A DNA stretch of 45,701 nt. Source: JBPCQA01 sp050998615 (GTDB taxonomy: Bacteria; Actinomycetota; Actinomycetes; Propionibacteriales; Nocardioidaceae). The notes under the pieces were generated by a model that did not search any database, was not told the DNA's origin, and saw only the letters and a program-made list of their open reading frames with translations. A program made the position numbers and the translations under genes. The stretch covers positions 1 through 45,701 of the forward strand of contig JBPCQA010000054.1 in NCBI GenBank assembly GCA_050998615.1, in the 5' to 3' direction. Positions 7,902-16,363 of the stretch are shown in pieces; the first letter of the stretch is position 1, and each line of letters opens with the position of its first letter.

Positions 7902-8639
7902 TCAGAAGTGGATGGTTCTCAACACCACTCCCGGGGTGTTGCAGGCATGGATCGTCGCGATGTGGTGACCGACCACGAGCACCGCTACGCCATCACCCCA
8001 GTTGAGCAGGGACAAGACCGAGCCGGCGGCCGCGGTGGGGGTCTGGCAATGGCCGGCGATGGGCACCGGCCTGGCTTGCCGGTCCGCCAGGCCACTGGCG
8101 AGCGCCTGGAGCTTGGCGGGTTGCGAACCGATGCGTGGGGCCAAGGCCAGTGGCTTGCCCGCGGGGGCGGGTTTGCGGGCCTGACCTGCCTGTCCGTTCG
8201 CCCCGTTTGCGGCGCGCTTGGCCGGAGTGGCGCTCTGGTCCGAGCCGTTGTCACCGCCGGTGTGCAGGCCCAACCAGACGCCGCCGCTAGCGACCACTAC
8301 GGCTGCCGTTGCCGCTGCCGCGATCAAGACCCGGCTCGGCCGATGGCTCAGGTGGCGCGCCGCCGCGGCGGGTCGAAGCTCAGCTGGTACGGCCCCCACG
8401 TCGCGCTCGGCATCCCGAAGAGCCGTGTCCAGCCGGCGGGCCACTTCTGCGGGAATCGGCCAGCCAGCCCGGCCGTCGTCGGCGAGCACCGTGGACACGT
8501 TGTCCAGGGACCCTTGAACCGCTGCGCACTCCGCGCATTCGGCAACATGCGCAGCGGTGTCCGTCGCCAGTCCCGGTGGGAGTATCCCCTCCTGGAGGTC
8601 CGCAATCGTCTCGATCGAGGGATGGAACGACTGGTCCAC
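7902..8639 (-). CDS. Anti-sigma factor for SigM (zinc anti-sigma type)
   Basis: This 245-residue membrane protein is encoded directly after sigM. The N-terminal cytoplasmic domain has the zinc anti-sigma motif H31-x3-C35-x2-C38. A single membrane segment lies at about 103-126 (VLIAAAATAAVVVASGGVW). The rest, outside the membrane, is Ala/Pro-rich and ends in a compact domain with two cysteines. By family it holds SigM inactive at the membrane. GTG at 8639 is preceded by GAGG at ten bases; a nearer ATG is in another frame. It lies 12 bases after the sigM stop. Confidence 0.85.
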   Translation of the reverse strand: MDQSFHPSIETIADLQEGILPPGLATDTAAHVAECAECAAVQGSLDNVSTVLADDGRAGWPIPAEVARRLDTALRDAERDVGAVPAELRPAAAARHLSHRPSRVLIAAAATAAVVVASGGVWLGLHTGGDNGSDQSATPAKRAANGANGQAGQARKPAPAGKPLALAPRIGSQPAKLQALASGLADRQARPVPIAGHCQTPTAAAGSVLSLLNWGDGVAVLVVGHHIATIHACNTPGVVLRTIHF

Positions 8640-8651
8640 GTGGGCATTTCC

Positions 8652-9290
8652 TCAGTCTGTGACCCGGCGACGTGGCACGGCGCCAGCTTGATCGGAGGTT
8701 TCGACGCGACTGGGCTGAGTTTGGTTCCGCTGGTACTGCTGCAGCAGCGGCGCCAGCTTGGCCCGCCCTCGTGCGCAGCGGCTCTTGACCGTGCCAGGAG
8801 CACACCTCAAGATCGTCGCCGCCTCGGTGACGGAGTATCCCTCCATGTCGACGAGCACGAGGGCCGCTCGCTGATCGGCGCCGAGCGCGCTGAGCGCGGC
8901 CATCACGTCGGCACGGCGTTCGCTGACTTCGGCCGGGTCCTCGGCTTGCTTCGCGTCGGCAAGAGCACCGAGCCGGTCTTCGCTGCCCGGCAGCGGCGCC
9001 GCTTCCCTTGCTCGGCGGCGGCGCATCCGGTCCAGACACGCGTTCACCACGATCCGGTGCAGCCACGTGGTGACCTGGGCGTCCTCGCGGAAGCTCGCCG
9101 CTCCTCGAAACGCGGAAACGAGTGCTTCCTGGAGGGCATCGGCGGCATCTTCTGGGTGGCCCGTCGAGCGAATGGCAACCGCCCACAACCGATCCCGATG
9201 ACGGCGTACCAACTCGCCGAAGGCGTCAACGTCACCGGCGACGTGCGAGCGCAGCAAAGTCAGATCGTCGAGATCGGTGACATCCCTCAC
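8652..9290 (-). CDS. sigM: RNA polymerase ECF sigma factor SigM
   Basis: This is a 212-residue ECF sigma factor. Region 2 is about 10-80 (AFGELVRRHRDRLWAVAIRSTG, then DALQEALVSAFRGAASF, then TTWLHRIVVNACLDRMRRRR). Region 4 is about 130-185 (ALGADQRAALVLVDMEGYSVTEAATILRC, then APGTVKSRCARGRAKL). The position between the MurJ-linked pseudokinase and the anti-sigma gene matches SigM of other actinobacteria. GTG at 9290 overlaps the pseudokinase stop (GTGA) and has GAGG seven bases upstream. Target promoters are not evident here. Confidence 0.92.
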   Translation of the reverse strand: MRDVTDLDDLTLLRSHVAGDVDAFGELVRRHRDRLWAVAIRSTGHPEDAADALQEALVSAFRGAASFREDAQVTTWLHRIVVNACLDRMRRRRAREAAPLPGSEDRLGALADAKQAEDPAEVSERRADVMAALSALGADQRAALVLVDMEGYSVTEAATILRCAPGTVKSRCARGRAKLAPLLQQYQRNQTQPSRVETSDQAGAVPRRRVTD

Positions 9291-10831
9291 CCAGCCACCT
9301 CGATGTTGGCGATTCGACCGCGGTACGAGTAGGCACCCACCGCTGGCAGCGAGGTAAGCCACACCAGCAAGAAGCGGGTAACGACAGCCTTGGCGGGGGC
9401 GAATCGCGCCTGGTTGCCGGCATGCTGGATGTCGCCGACAAGCGTGTAGGCGTCGGCCGATCCCGTCGGCGCCGCAATCGCCGATGCTGGGGCGGCCCGC
9501 AGCTGGAGGCTGGTTCCGTCGCCTTGCAGCGACACCGTCACCGTGTCGACCTCTTGTGACCGGCCCAGATCGAGGATCAGGCCGACACCTGACTTAAGCC
9601 CCCCAAGCCTCGGGTTCCGGTCATAGCGCAATGTCTCCCAGGCTGTCGCCGGGTTGTTGTCGATGGCCAGGCCGACTTCCCCGGGGTTCTCGTGCCCAGA
9701 ACCTGGGGGTGGATCGAAATCGCGGACTCCCTGGATGGTGATCGAATGCGCCAGCGACGTACTGCTCGTCGAGTCGGACGGCGGCGCCGACGACGACGGC
9801 GCCGCAGCGTTCAGATTCTGCCCGATCAAGTACGCCAGCAAGATCGCGCCGGCGACCAGGACGGCCACGGCGGTCCACATCAAAGTACGACGCAGCGAGG
9901 GCGGGTCGTCACCGACACCGGACCGAGTCGCACGGACCATGGGGCGCTCTGCGGTGCGTGCGCCTCCGGACCCGGAGCCCAGTAACGCGGGAGGCCCTTC
10001 TGGAGTGGAGACGGTGCCCCCCGGTGGCAACGCTAACCCGACTCCAGCGCTGTCGGGAAAGCCGTCATGGGCAGAGATTTCCGCCAGCACCTCCTGGACC
10101 TCGGCGACCGTGGTGATAGCAGCTCCGGCGTGCGGTGGGCTGCCGAGGATGCGGTCGCAGACCACGTCGAGAGGGCGGGGAACGCCGGCGCGCACCTGCC
10201 GGGGACGCAACAGCCGGCCGTGCTCGGTAGGCGCCGGCGGCAAACCCTTGTACCCGTTGCCTGGCCAACGGGCCGTGAGGCAGGCGTAGAGAACCCGGCC
10301 CAGGTCGAGGGTGTCTTGCAGCTCCGGGTCCGCGGCTTCGTCGGGAACGCGGCGCAGGGCGGCGAACGTGCCAAGTCCGATCACCTTGACGCCGCTCGAC
10401 TTGGTGATCACGATCGTGTCGGGCGCCAGTCGGCGGTGTGGCAGACCCATCCGGTGCGCATTGGACAGCGCACCGGCTACCTCGCGCACCAGCCAAGTCG
10501 TGCGCCTGGCGCTGAGCGGGCCTTCGGTCAAGATGACGTCGAGCGATTGACCGGTCGCCCATTCCCGCACGACATACGTCAACTCGCCGTCATCGACGGC
10601 ATCAAGCACCTGCAAGATACGCGGATCGGCGACCCGAGCGGCTCGCTTGGCGGCGGTCAACATGTCGGCAGCCAGCGGAGCGGCCGAAGGCAGCAGATGG
10701 AGCACGACTGACCGAGCGAGCACCAGGTCACGGGCACGCCACGACTGCGACTCACCGTCTTGCGCCAGGAGATCCTCGACGACGTACCGATCGGCGAGCA
10801 GCGTCCCGGGCTCGACCCGACGCGTTCCCAC
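9287..10831 (-). CDS. MurJ-associated membrane pseudokinase
   Basis: This 514-residue protein has a kinase-like domain (about 10-260), a membrane segment (about 316-340, MWTAVAVLVAGAILLAYLIG) and an outer C-terminal beta-rich domain. The catalytic residues are gone: the VAIK lysine position reads VVLHLL, HRD reads HRR, and DFG reads GLG. It is therefore predicted to be inactive. In M. tuberculosis the equivalent domain is fused to MviN/MurJ and recruits FhaA to regulate lipid II export; here it is a separate gene 131 bases downstream of murJ. GTG at 10831 follows GGAGGAAC. Confidence 0.85.
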   Translation of the reverse strand: MGTRRVEPGTLLADRYVVEDLLAQDGESQSWRARDLVLARSVVLHLLPSAAPLAADMLTAAKRAARVADPRILQVLDAVDDGELTYVVREWATGQSLDVILTEGPLSARRTTWLVREVAGALSNAHRMGLPHRRLAPDTIVITKSSGVKVIGLGTFAALRRVPDEAADPELQDTLDLGRVLYACLTARWPGNGYKGLPPAPTEHGRLLRPRQVRAGVPRPLDVVCDRILGSPPHAGAAITTVAEVQEVLAEISAHDGFPDSAGVGLALPPGGTVSTPEGPPALLGSGSGGARTAERPMVRATRSGVGDDPPSLRRTLMWTAVAVLVAGAILLAYLIGQNLNAAAPSSSAPPSDSTSSTSLAHSITIQGVRDFDPPPGSGHENPGEVGLAIDNNPATAWETLRYDRNPRLGGLKSGVGLILDLGRSQEVDTVTVSLQGDGTSLQLRAAPASAIAAPTGSADAYTLVGDIQHAGNQARFAPAKAVVTRFLLVWLTSLPAVGAYSYRGRIANIEVAG

Positions 10832-10962
10832 GTTCCTCCCGCCTGCCTCGACGACGTGATAACCCAGATCGCGGTGTGGAAAACCGATGCGAGTCCCATG
10901 CTAATGGTCGCGCGCCTCGGGAGTTGTTCATCACCGAGACAACCGACTGGCCGCGTGATTGG

Positions 10963-12621
10963 TCAGCCTTGGCCGCGGGAGACGACGAGCCTGACGATCT
11001 GGCTGATCTCGCCGATGTGCATCAGCCGGGCCAGGAACAGGTAGACGCCGACGCCAACCGCCCCTCCAGCCGCGAGCAGGACAACGGAGTCGGCCTTGCT
11101 GGCAACAACTAGGCCGAGCTGAGCGAGACCGGTGATGACGAGCCACGCACACACCATGGCGGGGATGGCGGCGACCGTGACACGGACGACGAAGCGCACC
11201 AGCTCCCGCCGGCCGAGGCCGCCCAGCCGCCGGGACAGCACGTTGATCGAGACGAGTGCTCCGGCGGTGTACGACGCGCCGTACGCCAGCGCCAACATCG
11301 GTGCGACGTAACGGGCATCGACAGCCATCGTCAAGGCAATCGCCAGCGCGATGCTAACTGCGGCGATCAGGCATTGGATGAAGAACGGGGTGCGGGTGTC
11401 CTCGATCGCGTAGAAACCACGCAGGACCACGTAGTGCAGGCTGAACATCAACAATCCGGGGGCAAACGCGACCAAGGTGAGCCCCAATGACCCGGTGTCA
11501 CCGACCGCCTTGCCCCAGCTGAACATCACAGTTGCCATCGCGGGCCCCAAGACGAGAACCGCGACGGCGAACGGCACGATGACCGCGATCACCAGCCGAA
11601 GCGTCTGCACCATCTCGTCGGCGACGTCGCTGAGTCGGTTTTCGGCCGCGAGCCGCGAAACCAGCGGCATCGTAGCAGTGGCCAGCGACACCGTGATGAC
11701 CGAGTGCGGCACCTGGGTGAGCAGGAAGGCGTTTGCGTAGACGGTGTAGCCGCTGGCTTGTGTCGCGCCATTGACGAGTTGCGCGGAGCCCGCCAACGCT
11801 CGGTTGGTCGTGACGTAAAACGCGATCTGGTTGACGATGACGAATCCCACCGTCCAGGTGCCGAGCCGGAGGGTGTGCCCAAGCCCGGTGCCGCGAAAGT
11901 CGAGCCGGGGCCGAATCTGGAAGCCACTGGCCTTCAAGTACGGAAGCAAGATTAAGGTTTGCACGACGATCCCGACCGTCGAACCCACACCGAGCAGGAG
12001 CTCTTGGGATGTGGTGTAGCCACCAGCGGTGGATGCGTTGCCGTAGACAACCAAATAACTGGCCACGATGACGATCGAGATGATGTTGTTGGCAATCGGC
12101 GCCCACATCATCGGACCGAAGCGCCCTCGAGCGTTGAGGATTTGCCCGATCAGCACAAAAGCGCCGTAGAAGAAGATCTGCGGGAGACACATCCGAGCGA
12201 AGACGATGAGCGAGTCACGCTCGGCCAGCAGGTTGGGGTTGGTGAAATAGCTACCGGCGCCGGCGACCATCACCCGCAGCAGCGAGGGGGCGATTACGAC
12301 GAGCACGGCGGTTACGCCGGCCAGCACCAGCGCGCTTAGTGTGACGATCCGGTTGGCGTAAGCATCCCCTCCGTCGGCGTCGTGTTTCATGGCCCGGACA
12401 AGTTGGGGGACCAGCACCGTGTTGAAGACGCCCCCGGCGATCAAGATGTAAAGGCTGTTCGGGATCGTGTTTGCGAAGTTGAACACGTCAGCATGGGCTC
12501 CGACGCCGATGGCCGCCACCAACAGCGCCGCCCGCACCAGGCCAGTCAGCCGAGACACCACCGTGCCGGCCGCCATCACCGAACTCGACGACAACACGGT
12601 GGCCGGTCGTGCCAGGCTCAT
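10963..12621 (-). CDS. murJ: Lipid II flippase MurJ (MviN)
   Basis: This 552-residue MOP-superfamily transporter has about 14 membrane helices and flips lipid II for peptidoglycan synthesis. The conserved start is VMAAGTVVSRLTGLVRAALL, with DVFNFANTIPNSLYILIAGGVFNTVLVPQLVRAM and later LRGFYAIEDTRTPF. ATG at 12621 overlaps the DUF6049 stop by four bases; the frame is open far upstream, but that stretch reads as a shadow of the DUF6049 gene. Unlike the mycobacterial fusion it ends without a kinase-like domain. Confidence 0.93.
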   Translation of the reverse strand: MSLARPATVLSSSSVMAAGTVVSRLTGLVRAALLVAAIGVGAHADVFNFANTIPNSLYILIAGGVFNTVLVPQLVRAMKHDADGGDAYANRIVTLSALVLAGVTAVLVVIAPSLLRVMVAGAGSYFTNPNLLAERDSLIVFARMCLPQIFFYGAFVLIGQILNARGRFGPMMWAPIANNIISIVIVASYLVVYGNASTAGGYTTSQELLLGVGSTVGIVVQTLILLPYLKASGFQIRPRLDFRGTGLGHTLRLGTWTVGFVIVNQIAFYVTTNRALAGSAQLVNGATQASGYTVYANAFLLTQVPHSVITVSLATATMPLVSRLAAENRLSDVADEMVQTLRLVIAVIVPFAVAVLVLGPAMATVMFSWGKAVGDTGSLGLTLVAFAPGLLMFSLHYVVLRGFYAIEDTRTPFFIQCLIAAVSIALAIALTMAVDARYVAPMLALAYGASYTAGALVSINVLSRRLGGLGRRELVRFVVRVTVAAIPAMVCAWLVITGLAQLGLVVASKADSVVLLAAGGAVGVGVYLFLARLMHIGEISQIVRLVVSRGQG

Positions 12622-14750
12622 GTGCTTCGCCCCGTCACTCGTCCCGTTCGAAGGCGCTGGTAGATCCGGTAGCCGGCGACGCCGAAGAGCACGACGCCAC
12701 CGGCGCCCATCACCACCCAGATCACCAGCCCGATCTGCGTAGCCCGCACTTGGAATCTCCAGCCCTTGCCGAACGGCTGGCCGGACCTGGTCGCAAGCCG
12801 GGCCTGCACGGTCGTGACGCCAGAGCCGTCGGAGTTGCTGATCACGTCGATGTCTCGACGTTGGCCAGGGTCGAGCACGATGGTGGGAATCGGCGAGATC
12901 TTCAGTGCCGGGTTGACCGGCTGGACGTCGAGCTTGACGGTGACCGGCACGTCCAGCCCGTTGGTGACCGTGAGCGGGAACCGTCCGGACTGACCCGACA
13001 ACGCCACGAACGGTGACCCCGTCACCGTGACCTTGGCAATCTGGCGCGAGACGCCCTGGATGCGCTGCTGCACCAACGTCAGCCCAAGGGCCGGCCGAAA
13101 CCGCCAGACGGTGGAGGCCGCGAACGCCAGCTGCTGGTGGTAGGCGATGAGCTGCCGCGTCGGATCGCTGAGCATCGACGTATAGGTGCCGGACCGGGCG
13201 CGCAACTGGGCAATGCCGGCGATCAACTCGGGTGCCAGCTGGGCGGGGTCGCTGCCGATGCGCACGGGACCGGAGTAGCTGGCCAGCTTGCCGCCCGCGA
13301 ACGCCGCGTTGATGTTTTGGGTGGTCAACGTCGGGAAGCTGGCGGCCGGTCCCTGCTGTGCCATGCTCGTCGTCGGGCCAGGATCCCAACCGAAGGGCAG
13401 CGCCGCCACCGCCGGGCCCTTCCCGGCCTGGCCGACGAGGGATCGGACCGTGGCTTCGGCGATCAGTTGCTGGCGGAGCTCCAGAGGCGACGAGTGCGTG
13501 GTGAGTGCCTCACCGGCCAACTGGCTGGTCGTCACCACGGCCCGCGCCGGACCGTACGGGGTGGGCAGTTGCATCACGCCGGGCGGGTAGGCATCGGCGT
13601 ATGCGTGTGACAGGCCAGGGAGGGTGCGAGCGGCGATGACCTGAAATGGGGCACCGGCTTGTTGGGTGAGGGCGATGCTGCGCTGGCTGCTCATCCCGTT
13701 GAAGGCCCAGCCGGCTACCGGCGCGTCAAGTTTGTGCGCGCTGGCGTACTGCTTGCTTGCCGAGATGGCCGCCTTGATGACATCGGTCATGTGGTACGCC
13801 GACATGCTGTTCAGGTCCGGATTGCCCCACGGCAAGAGCAGCAGGTACTGGTTTGTCGTCACCTGGTTGAACTCGGACAACCAGCTGAGCGCATCGCGTC
13901 GACCCGACCCCCGCGAGCCGTGTTCCCCGGAAGCGATTTGCGCGATGGAACGCACCAGATAGCCCTTGGACATGGCGTGGATCGCCAGCAGCAGGTTGGG
14001 GTCGACAGCCATCTCAATGCTGCCAGGTGCGGACTGTTTGACGAAGTCCAGCTCGTGGCGAAGCCGCCCGTTCAGGCGCAAGGCAGCCGCGAGGTCGTCG
14101 TCGACGAAGCTCCCGTCGGATTGGCGGTGGACTGGAGCCGTGATCGGTACCAGAGTGAGGGCCGGCTCGAGCGGGAGTTTGCTGGTGTTCTTCGGCAACA
14201 TCGGCACCAGCGTGTCGGCACGGGCGTCGGAGTTGTTGTCCCGGGTGCCGTTGGGCGCCGTTGCCAACACGTTGACGCCGACGTGGTAGACGCCGGGGGC
14301 CCGGCTGATTGGCAGCTTGGCGAAGGGAATCGACAACTCATACGGTCGACGGGCTCCCGCAGGCAGGTCGCCTATCTCCGCGAACAGCCCGATGGTCACG
14401 ATCATGTTCCCAAATGCCTGGTCATCCGGGACGGCGCCGAACTGGTCAAGGCCGGCCTTCGTGGTGGCCGGGTCGTAGGAGATCACCAGATACACCTGGG
14501 CGTGGGCCCACGTTTTGGTGCTGTGATTGGTGACGACTCCGGTCAGGCGGAGCGGCTTTCCGGGCTGCAGGGAGAGCGGGTCGATGTTGTCGATGGTCAC
14601 TGACAGCGCCGGTGTCGGATGCGCATTCGGGGCCTTGGTGACTGCCGTGGGAGCCGGCGCTTCGGCGTACGACGTCGCTGCCGGCCAGAGCAGAATCGAG
14701 ACGACGAGTGCGAACAGCAGGCTTGTCGCACTCCGGTACGGAGCCATCAT
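12618..14750 (-). CDS. DUF6049 family secreted membrane-anchored protein
   Basis: This 710-residue protein begins with a signal peptide (about 1-29, cleavage near TSYAEA). A long extracellular part follows with beta-sandwich-like sections (about 50-180 and 560-650), and a single membrane segment lies near the C terminus (about 672-694, IGLVIWVVMGAGGVVLFG). It corresponds to the uncharacterised partner of MurJ (Rv3909 in M. tuberculosis). The function is unknown; the stop/start overlap with murJ implies a joint envelope role. Tandem ATGs at 14750 and 14747 lack a clear ribosome-binding site. No MutT4-type gene lies between it and pcnA. Confidence 0.85.
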   Translation of the reverse strand: MMAPYRSATSLLFALVVSILLWPAATSYAEAPAPTAVTKAPNAHPTPALSVTIDNIDPLSLQPGKPLRLTGVVTNHSTKTWAHAQVYLVISYDPATTKAGLDQFGAVPDDQAFGNMIVTIGLFAEIGDLPAGARRPYELSIPFAKLPISRAPGVYHVGVNVLATAPNGTRDNNSDARADTLVPMLPKNTSKLPLEPALTLVPITAPVHRQSDGSFVDDDLAAALRLNGRLRHELDFVKQSAPGSIEMAVDPNLLLAIHAMSKGYLVRSIAQIASGEHGSRGSGRRDALSWLSEFNQVTTNQYLLLLPWGNPDLNSMSAYHMTDVIKAAISASKQYASAHKLDAPVAGWAFNGMSSQRSIALTQQAGAPFQVIAARTLPGLSHAYADAYPPGVMQLPTPYGPARAVVTTSQLAGEALTTHSSPLELRQQLIAEATVRSLVGQAGKGPAVAALPFGWDPGPTTSMAQQGPAASFPTLTTQNINAAFAGGKLASYSGPVRIGSDPAQLAPELIAGIAQLRARSGTYTSMLSDPTRQLIAYHQQLAFAASTVWRFRPALGLTLVQQRIQGVSRQIAKVTVTGSPFVALSGQSGRFPLTVTNGLDVPVTVKLDVQPVNPALKISPIPTIVLDPGQRRDIDVISNSDGSGVTTVQARLATRSGQPFGKGWRFQVRATQIGLVIWVVMGAGGVVLFGVAGYRIYQRLRTGRVTGRST

Positions 14751-14834
14751 CGGGCCGGTTCGTCCTCGACGCTCACGCGATGAATGCTAACCGGTGGCTG
14801 TCGCCGCGCATTCGGCCTCATACAGTGGTGCCTC

Positions 14835-16289
14835 GTGTCGACCACGAAGCAGGTCCTCAGCCAGGCTCAGCGCACCGCAGTGCGGGAGCTGTTGAAGGCC
14901 GCACCGGTGATCGACGCAGTCGGGGCTCGATTTGGCGAGGCCGGTCATCGGGTCGCGCTGGTGGGGGGATCGGTGCGCGACGCCATGCTGGACCGGCTGG
15001 GCACGGACCTCGACTTCACGACGTCGGCTCGACCGGATGAGATCGAACGCTGCCTGCACGGATGGGTGGACGCGCGGTGGGATGTCGGACGCGAGTTCGG
15101 CACCATCGGTGCGCGGGTCGGCCCGTGGCGCATCGAGATCACCACCTATCGCAGCGAGTCCTACGACCCGACGTCGCGCAAGCCGGAGGTGTGGTTCGGC
15201 GACAGCCTCGTCGGGGACCTGTCTCGCCGCGACTTCTCCATCAACGCGATGGCGCTGTCGTTGCCGAATCGGGAGTTTGTTGATCCGTTCGGGGGTCTGC
15301 GCGACCTCGCCGACCGGGTCGTCCGCACCCCTGGCGCGCCGGAGCTGTCGTTCACCGACGACCCCTTGCGAATGATGCGAGCCGCCAGGTTCGCGGCGCA
15401 GCTTGGCTTCGTGGTTGTGCCCGAGGTGGTCGAGGCGATGGCCGCGATGGCCGACCGGATCGAGATCGTGTCGGCGGAGCGGGTGCGCGAAGAGCTGGTC
15501 AAGCTGGTGATGTCTGCTCATCCCAGGCTAGGTCTGACGATGCTGGTGGACGCCGGACTGGCGGAACGGGTGTTGCCGGAGCTGCCGGCGCTGCGGCTGG
15601 AGCGAGACGAACACCATCGACACAAGGATGTCTATGAACATTCGCTGACCGTGCTCGAGCAGGCGATGAAGCTCGAAGACAGGCTGCTGGGAGGCGGCCC
15701 GGACCTGATCACCAGGCTCGCGGCGTTGCTGCACGATATCGGCAAGCCACGGACGCGTCGCTTCGCCGCCGACGGCGCGGTCACGTTCCACCACCACGAT
15801 GTGGTCGGTGCGAAAATGGTCAAGAAGCGAATGCGGGCGCTGCGCTTCGCAGGCGCCGAGGTTGAGGAGGTTGCGCGGCTCGTCGAGCTGCACCTGCGTT
15901 TCCACGGTTACGGGTTCGGCGAGTGGACGGATTCCGCCGTACGGCGATATGTGCGCGACGCCGGTGAGCTGCTTCCCCGGTTGCACATCCTGACCCGAGC
16001 CGACTGCACCACGAGGAATCGGCGCAAGGCTGACCAACTGCGGCGTTCCTACGACGCGTTGGAGAAGCGCATCGAGCGACTCGCCGCGGACGAGGAGCTG
16101 GCGGCGATGCGGCCAGATCTGGACGGTCAGCAAATCATGGCGGCGTTGGGCATTCCACCCGGTCCGATCGTGGGGCGCGCCTATAGGTTCCTGCTGGAGT
16201 TGCGGATCGACCAGGGCCCGGTGGGGGAGCAGCGAGCCCGCGATGCGCTGCTTGCCTGGTGGGACGACCAGGGCCAGCATTCCGGATGA
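14835..16289 (+). CDS. pcnA: CCA tRNA nucleotidyltransferase
   Basis: This 484-residue class II nucleotidyltransferase adds or repairs the 3' CCA of tRNA. The catalytic motif is VALVGGSVRDAMLDRLGTDLDF (about 40-60), then RRDFSINAMAL and DPLRMMRAARFAAQLGF. An HD domain follows (HKDVYEHSLTVLEQAM, AALLHDIGKPRTR). GTG at 14835 gives the usual length; an in-frame ATG at 14784 would add 17 residues. TACAGT at 14821-14826 could be a -10 element for an almost leaderless transcript from GTG. It is divergent from the DUF6049-murJ genes. Confidence 0.9.
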   Translation: MSTTKQVLSQAQRTAVRELLKAAPVIDAVGARFGEAGHRVALVGGSVRDAMLDRLGTDLDFTTSARPDEIERCLHGWVDARWDVGREFGTIGARVGPWRIEITTYRSESYDPTSRKPEVWFGDSLVGDLSRRDFSINAMALSLPNREFVDPFGGLRDLADRVVRTPGAPELSFTDDPLRMMRAARFAAQLGFVVVPEVVEAMAAMADRIEIVSAERVREELVKLVMSAHPRLGLTMLVDAGLAERVLPELPALRLERDEHHRHKDVYEHSLTVLEQAMKLEDRLLGGGPDLITRLAALLHDIGKPRTRRFAADGAVTFHHHDVVGAKMVKKRMRALRFAGAEVEEVARLVELHLRFHGYGFGEWTDSAVRRYVRDAGELLPRLHILTRADCTTRNRRKADQLRRSYDALEKRIERLAADEELAAMRPDLDGQQIMAALGIPPGPIVGRAYRFLLELRIDQGPVGEQRARDALLAWWDDQGQHSG

Positions 16290-16310
16290 GCAAACACGAG
16301 GGTGGGGCAA

Positions 16311-16363
16311 GGGTTTCGAGACGCTCGCTGTCGCTCGCTCCTCAACCCACCTGCTCAACCACC
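16311..16363. repeat. Dispersed intergenic palindromic repeat, copy 1
   Basis: GGGTTTCGAGACGCTCGC and later GCTCCTCAACCCACC flank a GC-rich centre and then CTCAACCACC. Related sequences occur at 29553-29598 and 40218-40260. It lies between the convergent pcnA and MFS genes, and the MFS stop codon falls inside it. Such elements are common between convergent genes in actinobacteria and may form hairpins. Confidence 0.6.

Noticed and set aside
7776..9332. Long plus-strand open frame of 518 codons
   Set aside because: It lies antisense to the anti-sigma and sigM genes, which have clear motifs. The frame is open because of high GC bias and shows no recognisable domain.
12622..13389. Extension of the murJ frame upstream to 13389
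   Set aside because: The added 256 residues are Arg/His/Gln-rich shadow of the DUF6049 gene; ATG at 12621 with the 4-base overlap gives the family start.
13659..14603. Plus-strand 314-codon frame
   Set aside because: Antisense shadow of the DUF6049 gene, whose signal peptide and C-terminal membrane segment support the minus strand.
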